Positions 1 through 6,975 are shown, numbered from the stretch's first letter. The stretch is 25,917 bases of DNA from CAZFZQ01 sp964522845 (GCA_964522845.1 CAZFZQ010000007.1:1-25917), one strand, 5' to 3'. The notes: generated by a model not told the origin, from the letters alone. Made by a program: numbers and translations.

Positions 1-592
1 GGACTCCTCGCAATGACACTATGTCCGGCCTAAAACATTGCGCGCCGATATTTTGAATTGATAAATATTTGGCATAATCAAAATCCGGAAATTCAACGGG
101 CTCCAAAAGTTTGCAAGAAAAATTTATTTTCTGCCCGTAAAAATATTTAGGATACAATCCGGCAGTAATAAGTATTCGTGTCCGACCAAAAAATTTACTC
201 CCACCGATTTCCTCCGGCGCGACTACGAGCTGTTGCTTGTCTATTTTATTTATCGGTTCTTCCGCAATCACGCCAATGATTTCCATATCCCGATTGAAAA
301 AATCCTTATACTCGTTTTGCAAAACCGACACATCAAACCGCGCGAATCCGGCCACAACAAAAAATACGCCCAATAAAATCAGGCGCATTTTTTTACTCTG
401 AAATAAAATTAAACAAACCGCCAAAACTAAAAGCAAATTATAAATCCAAAAAAATCCGATACCGACATCAAAAAAACCATGGATAATAATTCCGGCCAAA
501 AAACCGAAACAGCAAATCAAAACTTTGTACGATTTCCGTTCCAAAATCTTCTCCCCTATCCCCCTTAATACCTCCTTAACCCATTCCAACAT
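1..592 (-). CDS. comEC: ComEC/Rec2-family competence protein, N-terminal part (cut by window edge)
   Basis: The frame opens with ATG at 592-590 and stays open for 197 codons to the window edge. It shows two hydrophobic segments (about residues 23-40 and 44-62), a third near 70-82, and then a soluble part with a YGQKINFSCKL stretch followed by an FPDFDYAKYL stretch. That order, membrane helices followed by a small beta domain with a YG...P..F..FDYA.YL pattern, is characteristic of the N-terminal DUF4131 region of ComEC, the membrane channel that moves single-stranded DNA into the cell during transformation. The channel and any nuclease domain would lie outside the window. No clear SD site precedes the ATG; a TTG at about codon 17 has GGGGAG six bases before it and is an alternative start. 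The last codons run into a GTCATTGCGAGGAG sequence that matches repeat family A, so the gene may be interrupted or extended by a repeat here. Family call fairly sure; intactness unknown. Confidence 0.7.
   Translation of the reverse strand, partial: MLEWVKEVLRGIGEKILERKSYKVLICCFGFLAGIIIHGFFDVGIGFFWIYNLLLVLAVCLILFQSKKMRLILLGVFFVVAGFARFDVSVLQNEYKDFFNRDMEIIGVIAEEPINKIDKQQLVVAPEEIGGSKFFGRTRILITAGLYPKYFYGQKINFSCKLLEPVEFPDFDYAKYLSIQNIGAQCFRPDIVSLRGV
3..23 (-). repeat. Edge of a family A palindromic element
   Basis: On the minus strand this reads GTCATTGCGAGGAG, identical to one end of the family A element inside proS (16781-16824). Only one arm is in the window. Confidence 0.5.
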
Positions 593-627
593 ATAAAAAT
601 ATCTTACCAAAAATATTGATTGTGTAA

Positions 628-660
628 AATAAAAAAAATCCCAACGTGGGATCTTTTTTA
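628..660 (-). terminator. Intrinsic terminator after the HELGH gene
   Basis: A perfect 6-bp stem ATCCCA/TGGGAT (638-643 with 647-652, loop acg) is flanked by an A tract on one side and a T tract on the other, so it can act in both directions. It lies 27 bases past the stop of the minus-strand gene at 680. Confidence 0.75.
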
Positions 661-679
661 TTTTTATAGCGCCAAAAAA

Positions 680-1696
680 TTATGATTGGCTTATTTCTTT
701 TTTAACTTTCGGAATATTTCCTCCGTGTTGTTCTCGCATTTGTTTAGTATCAGCTTGATATGATTTAAGAGCAGCCTGCAAAAATTCTTGGGCATTTCCG
801 CAATTTTCATACATAACCTTTCCCGTTTCTAACTCTTCCTCTCTCCCCTGATAGTTTTTTTCTATTACTTCTGCCACATCTGCTTTTGGCATATCTTTAA
901 AAAGATCAACGCCTGATTGATTTCTTATGTGCCGCATCCATTGAAACGCCCTTTTAGTAGCATCCCGTTCAAATATCTGTTCGTCCGGGTACGCTTGGAC
1001 AAAATCTTTTTGATAATCCATCCACAATTTAAAATATTCCTGCACAACCGGCGATGATTGATCTAATTTTTCAGATAAAATTTTTTCCGCTAACTGCTCC
1101 AATTCATTTAATAATTTTATCGTTTTTTCATCTAAATTATCTAATAATAACTTAATCTTTCTTATCTTTTCCGGCACATCCGGCATATCTTGAAATGTCG
1201 GTAACCGCACTCCAAGCTCACTTAGATAAGTATAAGCTTCATTTTGCAACTGCTTCGCGTGACCCAATTCATGCAACATTATTGCTGTCTGTATCGGTGT
1301 TTCCGGCAGTGGCACTATAGCAATATCGTTTTCAGTATCATAATGAAATACGGCTCCTTCCCGTGGGGTGTGTACCTTGGTATTTTTCAAATCAACCAAA
1401 TTTAATACATCTATTTCGGTATCTTTCCCGTCTTTCTGTCCCGTAAGACAAAAATCAAGTAAGCGATAATACTTATTCGCACCTTCATTTTCTCCAGCTG
1501 ATTGTTCCTGCAATTTAATGATAGCCTTACCAATAATTTTGCCCTCTTCGTCGCAATACTCAAATTCTTTTATTTTTAACCCTTCTTCATTTTCGTAAGT
1601 TTTCTCAGCTGTTATTTCTTGTTTGTTTTCATATTCCTCCTGCTCTTTCTTATCTTGCTCAGGCGCGGCAGGAGTTTCGAATCCGGGTTTTTCCAT
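680..1696 (-). CDS. Uncharacterised cytoplasmic HELGH (zincin-like) protein
   Basis: A 338-aa protein if it starts at the ATG at 1696; a TTG at 1717 would add seven residues. I prefer the ATG because a TATAAT -10 box (1730-1725) would start the transcript near 1718, leaving a 20-base leader. Counted from the ATG, residues 142-146 read HELGH inside TAIMLHELGHAKQ, the zinc-binding and catalytic HExxH motif of gluzincin peptidases, preceded by a hydrophobic helix start. Near residue 243 an E-R-D-A sequence could supply the third zinc ligand, as in minigluzincins, but this is inference. The N-terminal 40 residues are acidic and low in complexity, the region after HELGH is charged and helical, and there is no signal peptide or membrane segment. 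I do not recognise a named family. The motif is clear; substrate and role are unknown. Confidence 0.75.
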   Translation of the reverse strand: MEKPGFETPAAPEQDKKEQEEYENKQEITAEKTYENEEGLKIKEFEYCDEEGKIIGKAIIKLQEQSAGENEGANKYYRLLDFCLTGQKDGKDTEIDVLNLVDLKNTKVHTPREGAVFHYDTENDIAIVPLPETPIQTAIMLHELGHAKQLQNEAYTYLSELGVRLPTFQDMPDVPEKIRKIKLLLDNLDEKTIKLLNELEQLAEKILSEKLDQSSPVVQEYFKLWMDYQKDFVQAYPDEQIFERDATKRAFQWMRHIRNQSGVDLFKDMPKADVAEVIEKNYQGREEELETGKVMYENCGNAQEFLQAALKSYQADTKQMREQHGGNIPKVKKEISQS

Positions 1697-1724
1697 ATTT
1701 ATAACATTAAATTTCAATCAATAT

Positions 1725-1730
1725 ATTATA
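1725..1730 (-). promoter_or_regulatory. -10 box of the HELGH gene
   Basis: A perfect TATAAT on the minus strand overlaps the TAA stop of leuS (1728-1726). No convincing -35 box lies 17 bases upstream, so this is a weak prediction. Confidence 0.35.
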
Positions 1731-4143
1731 CCACTATACTCACCAGCTTTCCCGTAAAAATTATTTTGCGCAGTTTTTTGCCGGCGAGCCAGGGTTTTAT
1801 TTTTTCGCTCGCGAGCGCAAGAGCCGTGGCGTCGGACTCGGAAATGCCGGCGGGAGCCATTATCTTGTCGCGCACCTTGCCATTAACCTGAATAACAAGT
1901 TCAAACTCGTCGTCTTTGGCCAAAGCCTCATTATATTTGGGCCACTTTTCTTTGAAGATAGATTCTTTATTGCCGAGATTTGACCACAGCTCTTCTGCGA
2001 GGTGCGGGGCGAAGGGGGCAAGAAGAGTAGTAAGCAGTAAGTAGTTAGTAGTTAGGATCTCTTTTTCTTGTGCCATCGCATTAACCAGAATCATTAATTT
2101 TGATATTGCCGTATTGAATTTAAAGCCCTCGATGTCTTCAGTTACGCCTTTAATGGTTTTGTGGAGGAGTTTTTCTATGGGCGACGAGATTGCCGCGCCC
2201 TCCCCACTTCGCTCTTGGATTACCAAGAGCTTCGCGGGACAGGCGGAAGGGCTCGCAATGACGGACGCGGATAGATTATAAATTTTCTCCAAAAATCTTT
2301 TGACGCCGATAATTGACTTCGGCTCCCAAGGAATAGATTCGGCAAACGGGCCCATGAACATTTCGTAGACGCGCAAAGTGTCGGCGCCATATTCTTTTAC
2401 CACGTCATCAGGATTTATAACATTACCTTTTGATTTGGACATTTTTATTCCGCCTTCGCCCAAAACCATTCCATGCGAAGTCCTTCTTTGATACGGCTCG
2501 GAAGTGGGCACTAAGCCTTCGTCAAATAAAAATTTATGCCAGAACCTGGAATATAAAAGATGAAGCGTGGTGTGTTCCATCCCGCCGTTGTAAATATCAA
2601 CGGGCGTCCAATATTTTAATATTTTTTTGTCCGCAAAAACTTTATCATTGTTCGGATCGGTATAGCGCAAATAATACCAGGATGAACCGGCCCAGTTGGG
2701 CATGGTGTCAGTTTCGCGCTTTGCCTTGCCATCGCATTTCGGGCATTTCACATTTACCCAATCAGAAATTTTTACAAGCGGCGACTCCCCTGTTCCAGAG
2801 GGTTCGTATTTTTTTACATCCGGCAATGCCACGGGCAAATCTGCATCCTTTACCGGCACTATTCCGCATTTTTCGCAATACACAATCGGAATCGGTTCGC
2901 CCCAATAATGCTGGCGCGAAAAAACCCAATCGCGCAAATGGTAATTTACTTTTACTGCCCCAATTTTTTTCTTTTCCGCCCAGACAGCCATCTTTTTTCT
3001 CGCTTCTTCGCTCGTGAGGCCGGAAAATTCTCCCGAATCAACCAAAATTTCGTCTTTCGTTACAACTTCTTTTATCGGCAATTTGTATTTTTTTGCAAAT
3101 GCAAAATCGCGCGTGTCGTGCGCCGGAACCATCATCACCGCGCCCGTGCCATAACCCGCAAGCACATAATCGGCAATCCAAACCGGAACTTTTTCGCCGG
3201 TAAAAGGATTTATCGCTTGCACGCCTTCGAGCTCCACTCCCGTTTTTTCGCTGTTTTCCGAAGTCCTATCCAGTTCGGTTATTTTTTTAACTTTGGCAAT
3301 GTATTTTTTCACTTCTGCTTTATTCGTAATTCGTAATTCGTCATTCGTAATTAACGGATGTTCCGGCGCCAATACAACGGCGGATACTCCAAATACGGTA
3401 TCAATCCTCGTAGTAAATACCTCTATTTGAAATTTGAAATTTGAAATTTGAAATTTTACATTTGCTCCCTCGCTTCTTCCAATCCAATTTATCTGGCTGT
3501 CTTTTACCCGTTCCGGATAATCAACTTCTTTTAATCCTTCAAGCAATTTTTCCGCATAAGCCGTGATGCGCAACATCCATTGTTCCATTTCTTTTTTCTC
3601 CGCTTCATGGCCGCAACGTTCGCATTTTCCGTCAATCACCTCTTCGTTTGCCAAGCCGATTTTGCAGGACGGGCACCAGTTAATGGACATCTTTGTTTTG
3701 TACGCCAGCCCTTTTTTCCATAATTGCAAAAAAATCCACTGCGTCCATTTGAAATACGCGGGGTCGGTCGTGTTGATTTCGCGCGACCAGTCAAAAGAAA
3801 ATCCCAAGGACTTCATTTGCCGGCGAAAATTGTCCGTATTTTGTTTGGTGATTTCCTTCGGATGCTTGCCGGTTTTGATGGCATAATTTTCCGTGGGCAG
3901 GCCAAAAGCATCCCAGCCCATGGGATACAAAACATTAAAGCCATCCATCCGCGACTTTCTGGCGATAATATCCAGCGCGGTATAGCTGCGGCAATGGCCA
4001 ACATGCAAACCGTCTCCGGACGGATATGGAAACTCCACCAAAAGATATTTTTTAGGTTTTTTTAAAAAATCTTCGGCTTTGTATAAGCCCTGCTTTTCCC
4101 ACTTGTCCTGCCACTTTTTTTCTATTTTTTTGAAGTCGTACAT
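1726..4143 (-). CDS. leuS: Leucine-tRNA ligase (LeuRS)
   Basis: An 805-aa class Ia aminoacyl-tRNA synthetase that charges tRNA-Leu. The HIGH motif appears as HVGH (47-50) after PYPSGDGL, and KMSKS is exact at 568-572. Zinc-ribbon cysteines are present (CPSC/CERC near 157-177; CEKC and CPKC near 423-470). The editing domain is present, with the FTTRIDTVFG and GTGAVMMVPAHD..D stretches (about 243-353), followed by the anticodon-binding and C-terminal domains. The ATG at 4143 has almost no leader: a TTGTCA-N17-TAATAT promoter puts transcription start about two bases before it. Four repeat-derived stretches lie in-frame: residues 229-240 (FQISNFKFQI type), 263-275 (ITNDELRITN type), about 626-653 (palindromic element, peptide SVIA...AISS) and 696-707 (ILTTNYLLLTT). 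All fall at sites that vary in length among LeuRS proteins. Catalytic motifs are intact, so the enzyme is probably functional. Confidence 0.97.
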   Translation of the reverse strand: MYDFKKIEKKWQDKWEKQGLYKAEDFLKKPKKYLLVEFPYPSGDGLHVGHCRSYTALDIIARKSRMDGFNVLYPMGWDAFGLPTENYAIKTGKHPKEITKQNTDNFRRQMKSLGFSFDWSREINTTDPAYFKWTQWIFLQLWKKGLAYKTKMSINWCPSCKIGLANEEVIDGKCERCGHEAEKKEMEQWMLRITAYAEKLLEGLKEVDYPERVKDSQINWIGRSEGANVKFQISNFKFQIEVFTTRIDTVFGVSAVVLAPEHPLITNDELRITNKAEVKKYIAKVKKITELDRTSENSEKTGVELEGVQAINPFTGEKVPVWIADYVLAGYGTGAVMMVPAHDTRDFAFAKKYKLPIKEVVTKDEILVDSGEFSGLTSEEARKKMAVWAEKKKIGAVKVNYHLRDWVFSRQHYWGEPIPIVYCEKCGIVPVKDADLPVALPDVKKYEPSGTGESPLVKISDWVNVKCPKCDGKAKRETDTMPNWAGSSWYYLRYTDPNNDKVFADKKILKYWTPVDIYNGGMEHTTLHLLYSRFWHKFLFDEGLVPTSEPYQRRTSHGMVLGEGGIKMSKSKGNVINPDDVVKEYGADTLRVYEMFMGPFAESIPWEPKSIIGVKRFLEKIYNLSASVIASPSACPAKLLVIQERSGEGAAISSPIEKLLHKTIKGVTEDIEGFKFNTAISKLMILVNAMAQEKEILTTNYLLLTTLLAPFAPHLAEELWSNLGNKESIFKEKWPKYNEALAKDDEFELVIQVNGKVRDKIMAPAGISESDATALALASEKIKPWLAGKKLRKIIFTGKLVSIVV
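2027..2056. repeat. AT-rich word repeat (TAGTTAGTAGTTAG type) inside leuS
   Basis: Repeated GTAGT/TTAGT words encode ILTTNYLLLTT in leuS. The same word style (TTAGGTAGTTAGG) recurs between mtnP and apt at 18782-18812. Confidence 0.6.
2186..2262 (-). repeat. Composite palindromic element (families A and B) in-frame inside leuS
   Basis: On the minus strand the outer arms read GTCATTGCGAGCCC and GGCGCGGCAATCTC (family A). Nested inside is CCCGCGAAGCTCTTGG, taat, CCAAGAGCGAAGTGGGG (family B), an almost perfect palindrome. It adds roughly 25 residues to LeuRS without breaking the frame. The same two modules lie side by side between genes at 5621-5695. Confidence 0.9.
3322..3353. repeat. AT-rich word repeat (ATTCGTAATTCGTA type) inside leuS
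   Basis: Tandem attcgta words encode ITNDELRITN in the LeuRS editing domain. Related words (attacgaattac) fill the rny-ymdB spacer at 12276-12307. Confidence 0.65.
3425..3456. repeat. Tandem TTTGAAA repeat inside leuS
   Basis: Four 7-bp copies of tttgaaa encode KFQISNFKFQI immediately before the EVFTTR motif of the editing domain. Confidence 0.75.
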
Positions 4144-4151
4144 ACATTACT

Positions 4152-4202
4152 ATATTAAACTTTTTTGGCGGTCTTGACAAGAACCGGCCCGTATGCTAAT
4201 CT
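4152..4202. promoter_or_regulatory. Overlapping divergent promoters of leuS and the 77-aa gene
   Basis: Minus strand: TTGTCA (4180-4175), 17-bp spacer, TAATAT (4157-4152), start near 4145 for leuS. Plus strand: TTGACA (4174-4179), 17-bp spacer, extended -10 TGcTAATCT (TG at 4194-4195, hexamer 4197-4202). The two -35 boxes share five of their six bases, so both promoters cannot easily be occupied at once. Confidence 0.65.
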
Positions 4203-4229
4203 ACACGATGCGAAGAATGGAGGCCGGAC

Positions 4230-4463
4230 ATGGCAAGAATCAAGGAGGGCGACCATTACTTGGCCGACGAAGTGCACCGCACCCTAAACCGCATTCCGCT
4301 CACGCGGACGGCCAAACGCGCCATTCGCAACGATCTTTTGAAGGATATGGACGAACAGCGTGCGGCTCAGCTTACAATCGAACTGAGAATGAGAGTTGAT
4401 GGCCTGGAGGCATTGCTCGACGTTATCCGCCGCAGCAAAAACATCCCGCGCCGAAGTAAATAA
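4230..4463 (+). CDS. Small charged protein of unknown function
   Basis: A 77-aa, Arg/Lys-rich, probably all-helical protein with no signal peptide or membrane segment. I do not recognise it. The ATG at 4230 is supported by a GGAGG five to seven bases upstream (4216-4220) and by a promoter with TTGACA and an extended -10 starting transcription near 4209. A longer frame in another register (4193-4399) has no such site and is not the gene. The gene is followed by an intrinsic terminator at 4518-4544 and so forms its own short transcription unit, possibly with a 17-codon frame just behind it. Composition (rich in R, L, E, D) would suit a nucleic-acid or partner-binding role, but this is only inference. 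Confidence 0.65.
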   Translation: MARIKEGDHYLADEVHRTLNRIPLTRTAKRAIRNDLLKDMDEQRAAQLTIELRMRVDGLEALLDVIRRSKNIPRRSK

Positions 4464-4464
4464 T

Positions 4465-4518
4465 ATGGACGCCAAGAAGGCAATCAAACGACGCTGGCGA
4501 AAAAAGAACAACGACTGA
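4465..4518 (+). CDS. Possible 17-aa basic peptide
   Basis: ATG follows the stop of the 77-aa gene by one base. The frame encodes MDAKKAIKRRWRKKNND and stops at the foot of the terminator. It is strongly basic (9 of 17 residues K or R). There is no SD site; translation could only be by coupling. It may be chance. Confidence 0.2.
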   Translation: MDAKKAIKRRWRKKNND

Positions 4519-4544
4519 CTCCCAAAAACGGGGGTCTTTTTTTA
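4518..4544 (+). terminator. Intrinsic terminator
   Basis: Stem ACTCCC/GGGGGT (4518-4523 with 4530-4535) followed by a run of seven T. Confidence 0.75.
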
Positions 4545-4556
4545 TTAATAATCATC

Positions 4557-4585
4557 TTGCTACAAAACCGTCTCCATGTTAAGGT
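4557..4585 (+). promoter_or_regulatory. Promoter of the beta-barrel-like protein gene
   Basis: TTGCTA (4557-4562), 17-bp spacer ending in TGt, -10 TAAGGT (4580-4585). The extended -10 TGn matches the other accessory genes in this window. Confidence 0.45.
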
Positions 4586-4626
4586 AATAAGGTAGTTCTC
4601 TGACAACAAACACGCAGAGGTGCGCG

Positions 4627-5562
4627 ATGAAATACAAACAAATGGTCGTTTTATTTGCGATTTTTTTCTTGTGCAACCAAACCGCTTACGGAAAAGCAAA
4701 AACCGCAACCGGCCCTCCGACAGATAAAAATACTATTGACGAACCCGGCCTGCAAGTTCCAAAAGGGCCGAGCAATTGGTCGCACTTTTTCCAACTTTTC
4801 AAATTAAGAAATCTTGGCGAATCCACAGTCCAGTTTGAAACCGGACTCTCGGTTTACGCGGTTACTTACGACACATGGAAATTCCGCCGGTTTGAGCCGT
4901 TCGTCAAACTGCGGTGGTCTCTGCTCGGAAAATATCTTTCCCTCTACACAATATTTTCAACCGACTTCACCACGGTTGATTACGAACTATCCCATTTCCA
5001 AATGGGGACAACTGATGTTTCATTTACCGCCAACATGAAAACCAGCGGCAAGCATGCTTTCGGCGGCGGCATCCAGCTTTTGATCTTCGGCTATAAGAAA
5101 TTCAACATGTTTGGCTACGCCCAAACGCAATCCACATCCATCTCCTCCGCCACGCTTGAAGGCGCCATACTGTCCATCAACGGCACGCAGTACGATTTGT
5201 TTGAAAAAATCCAAAAATTCGTGGATATCACTTACACTTTTGAGCGTTACGATTGCGGGGCAATTTTCTCTTACCAATTCCTGAAGTGGTTTACCCTGTG
5301 GGCATCGGTGGGATACATCTGGCTTAACGCCGACATCAAGCTCTTGTTGAAACCCGAGCTGGCCGATGTCATCCGCGTAGCCCTCGGCACATACGACAAC
5401 GATATTGTGCCTGACCGCCTCTTTATCAACCAAGCCAGCCCCTTTGGCATGATGGGCGTCAAGTTCAAGCTCTTTAGGCGCTTCCACCTGAATATTGAAG
5501 GCACGGTCCTGCCGGCTGAAAACCCGGTCTATTACGGACAAATCTCGCTCTCTATTGAATAA
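4627..5562 (+). CDS. Secreted beta-barrel-like (outer-membrane-type) protein
   Basis: 311 aa. Residues 1-22 form a Sec signal peptide: MKYKQ, a hydrophobic core VVLFAIFFLC, and a likely cut after A-Y-G or nearby. The remainder has many 9-11 residue stretches alternating polar with hydrophobic or aromatic residues (for example around VQFETGLSVYAVTY, HAFGGGIQLLIFGY, KFNMFGYAQTQ, LWASVGYIWLNADI and a final YYGQISLSIE), with short polar turns. This is the pattern of an 8-12 stranded beta barrel ending in a membrane-inserting last strand. I do not recognise the family. The ATG has GAGGTG five bases upstream and an own promoter at 4557-4585, and a strong terminator follows, so the gene is monocistronic. 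Its codons are more GC-rich than those of its neighbours, which could mean transfer. An outer-membrane barrel would be unexpected in a Patescibacterium. Gene certain, fold likely, function unknown. Confidence 0.8.
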   Translation: MKYKQMVVLFAIFFLCNQTAYGKAKTATGPPTDKNTIDEPGLQVPKGPSNWSHFFQLFKLRNLGESTVQFETGLSVYAVTYDTWKFRRFEPFVKLRWSLLGKYLSLYTIFSTDFTTVDYELSHFQMGTTDVSFTANMKTSGKHAFGGGIQLLIFGYKKFNMFGYAQTQSTSISSATLEGAILSINGTQYDLFEKIQKFVDITYTFERYDCGAIFSYQFLKWFTLWASVGYIWLNADIKLLLKPELADVIRVALGTYDNDIVPDRLFINQASPFGMMGVKFKLFRRFHLNIEGTVLPAENPVYYGQISLSIE

Positions 5563-5567
5563 CAAAA

Positions 5568-5598
5568 ACCATCCTGGTGCGCGGGATGGTCTTTTTTT
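5568..5598 (+). terminator. Intrinsic terminator
   Basis: Stem ACCATCC/GGATGGT (5568-5574 with 5584-5590), then seven T. Confidence 0.85.
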
Positions 5599-5620
5599 GT
5601 TTTTATTCTTATAAAAACAA

Positions 5621-5695
5621 CCCCGCGAAGCTTCATGCGAAGTGGGGTCATTATAACTATGGGATTGCCACGCCCCAAGAAGGGCTCGCAATGAC
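5621..5695. repeat. Intergenic palindromic elements: family B then family A
   Basis: 5621-5648 is CCCCGCGAAGCTTC, then ATGCGAAGTGGGG (family B, palindromic). 5662-5695 is GATTGCCACGCCCC...GGGCTCGCAATGAC (family A with GCCC/GGGC inner arms). Here they sit side by side in the convergent trxB/barrel-gene spacer, whereas in leuS family B is nested inside family A. Confidence 0.85.
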
Positions 5696-5704
5696 ATAAG
5701 AATG

Positions 5705-6625
5705 TCATTTTATTCCGCTCAGATATTTTTTCGCGTCTATCGCGGCCATTGAACCACGGCCCGCGGCCACAATCGCCTGCCGGTAGACCGCATCAACCGC
5801 ATCGCCGGCCGCAAAAACGCCCGGGATATCAGTTTTGGTATTATCACATTCCGTAACAATATATCCGTCTTTAATTTTTAATTGCCCTTGAAAAATTTTT
5901 GTGGCGGGCGTCCGGCCGATGGAAATAAATACTCCATCCGCCGCAAGCTCCCCTTCTTTTTTTGTTTTATGGTTATAAATTTTAACTTTCTCTACTTTCT
6001 TATCCCCGATAAAATCTTTTATTTCCGTGTGAAGCAATAATTTTATTTTTGGATTGGATTTGGCATGGTTCAATACCGCCTCCGAAGCGAAAGAAAAGTC
6101 CGCCGTGTCCAGCATAATCACTTCAGCGGCAATCTCAGACAAAAGCTGCGCTTCATGAAAAGCGCTGTTGCCGCCGCCCAAAACAATAACTTTTTTCTTT
6201 TTGAAAAGCGGGCCGTCGCAAGTGGCGCAATAAGAAATCCCGCGGCCGACAAATCGCGCTTCGGATTCAATGCCTAATTTTCTGGCTTCGCTGCCGGTGG
6301 CGATAATTACAGCTTCGGCCTGATATTTTTCATCCCCGCCAAAAACCGTAAACGGACGGTTTTTAAAATCCACTGATGTCGCCTCTACGCTTTCAAATTT
6401 TGCGCCGGCATTTTTCGCTTGCGTCCGCATCGCTTCAATCAGTTCTCCCCCCAAAACACCATTGGCAAAACCCGGATAATTTTCAATTCTGTAGTCGCCC
6501 AAAACAAGCGGACCGCCGGGGATTGCGCCTTCTAAAACAAGCGGAGATAGCTCCGCCCGCGCCGCGTAAATAGCGGCGGTCAAAGCCGCCGGGCCGGAAC
6601 CAATAATTATAAGTTTATGAGGCAT
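5705..6625 (-). CDS. trxB: Thioredoxin reductase-like flavoprotein
   Basis: 306 aa, class II pyridine-nucleotide disulfide reductase. Residues 8-22 give the FAD-binding GxGxxA fold (GSGPAALTAAIYAA), the redox pair is C133-A-T-C136 followed by DG, the second Rossmann motif is GGGNSA (150-155), and the FAD end motif GVFAAGDAVD lies near 266-275. It would pass electrons through FAD to TrxA, encoded directly upstream in the same operon (25 bases between them, filled with a TAGCTA word repeat). The NADPH-phosphate motif HRRxxxR expected about 20 residues after GGGNSA is absent; the sequence there is MLDTADFSFASEA. The electron donor may therefore be NADH or something else. No SD site precedes the ATG. 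Family certain, cofactor open. Confidence 0.93.
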   Translation of the reverse strand: MPHKLIIIGSGPAALTAAIYAARAELSPLVLEGAIPGGPLVLGDYRIENYPGFANGVLGGELIEAMRTQAKNAGAKFESVEATSVDFKNRPFTVFGGDEKYQAEAVIIATGSEARKLGIESEARFVGRGISYCATCDGPLFKKKKVIVLGGGNSAFHEAQLLSEIAAEVIMLDTADFSFASEAVLNHAKSNPKIKLLLHTEIKDFIGDKKVEKVKIYNHKTKKEGELAADGVFISIGRTPATKIFQGQLKIKDGYIVTECDNTKTDIPGVFAAGDAVDAVYRQAIVAAGRGSMAAIDAKKYLSGIK

Positions 6626-6650
6626 AATTAGCTAAGTAGCTAAATAGCTT

Positions 6651-6971
6651 TTATTTTATATTCTTCTTTATCACTTTCACCAGCGCGTCTTTAGTCATGG
6701 CGCCGCCCGCCTGATCCACGACTTTTCCGTTTTTGAAAAATAAAAAAGTCGGAATGGACATGACGCCGTACTCGGAGGCCAAATCTTCCTCATCTTCAAT
6801 GCTCACTTTGAAAATTTTTATAACTTTTTCCATCTCTTTACTCAATTCATCAACAATCGGCGACATCATTTTGCATGGCCCGCACCAGCTCGCAAAAAAA
6901 TCCACCATCACCGGATCTTTGCTGTCCAAAACTTCGCCCTTAAAATTTTTTGACGTAAGTTGTTTGGCCAT
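6651..6971 (-). CDS. trxA: Thioredoxin
   Basis: 106 aa, the usual thioredoxin length. The active site WCGPCK (C30, C33) is exact, the VMVDFFASW strand precedes it, and the cis-proline loop MSIPTFLFFKNGK follows at about residues 71-83. It reduces cytoplasmic disulfides and is recharged by the reductase encoded next downstream. The ATG lies four bases after the infB stop, so the two genes are almost certainly on one transcript (infB-trxA-trxB). There is no SD site in the AT-rich gap. Confidence 0.97.
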   Translation of the reverse strand: MAKQLTSKNFKGEVLDSKDPVMVDFFASWCGPCKMMSPIVDELSKEMEKVIKIFKVSIEDEEDLASEYGVMSIPTFLFFKNGKVVDQAGGAMTKDALVKVIKKNIK

Positions 6972-6975
6972 AAAA

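Noticed and set aside
4193..4399. A 68-codon frame overlapping the 77-aa gene
   Set aside because: It begins upstream of the predicted transcription start, and the GGAGG site fits the 4230 start instead.
5020..5697. A 225-codon minus-strand frame opposite the beta-barrel gene
   Set aside because: It runs through a terminator and two palindromic elements and then antisense to a well-supported gene with signal peptide and SD site.
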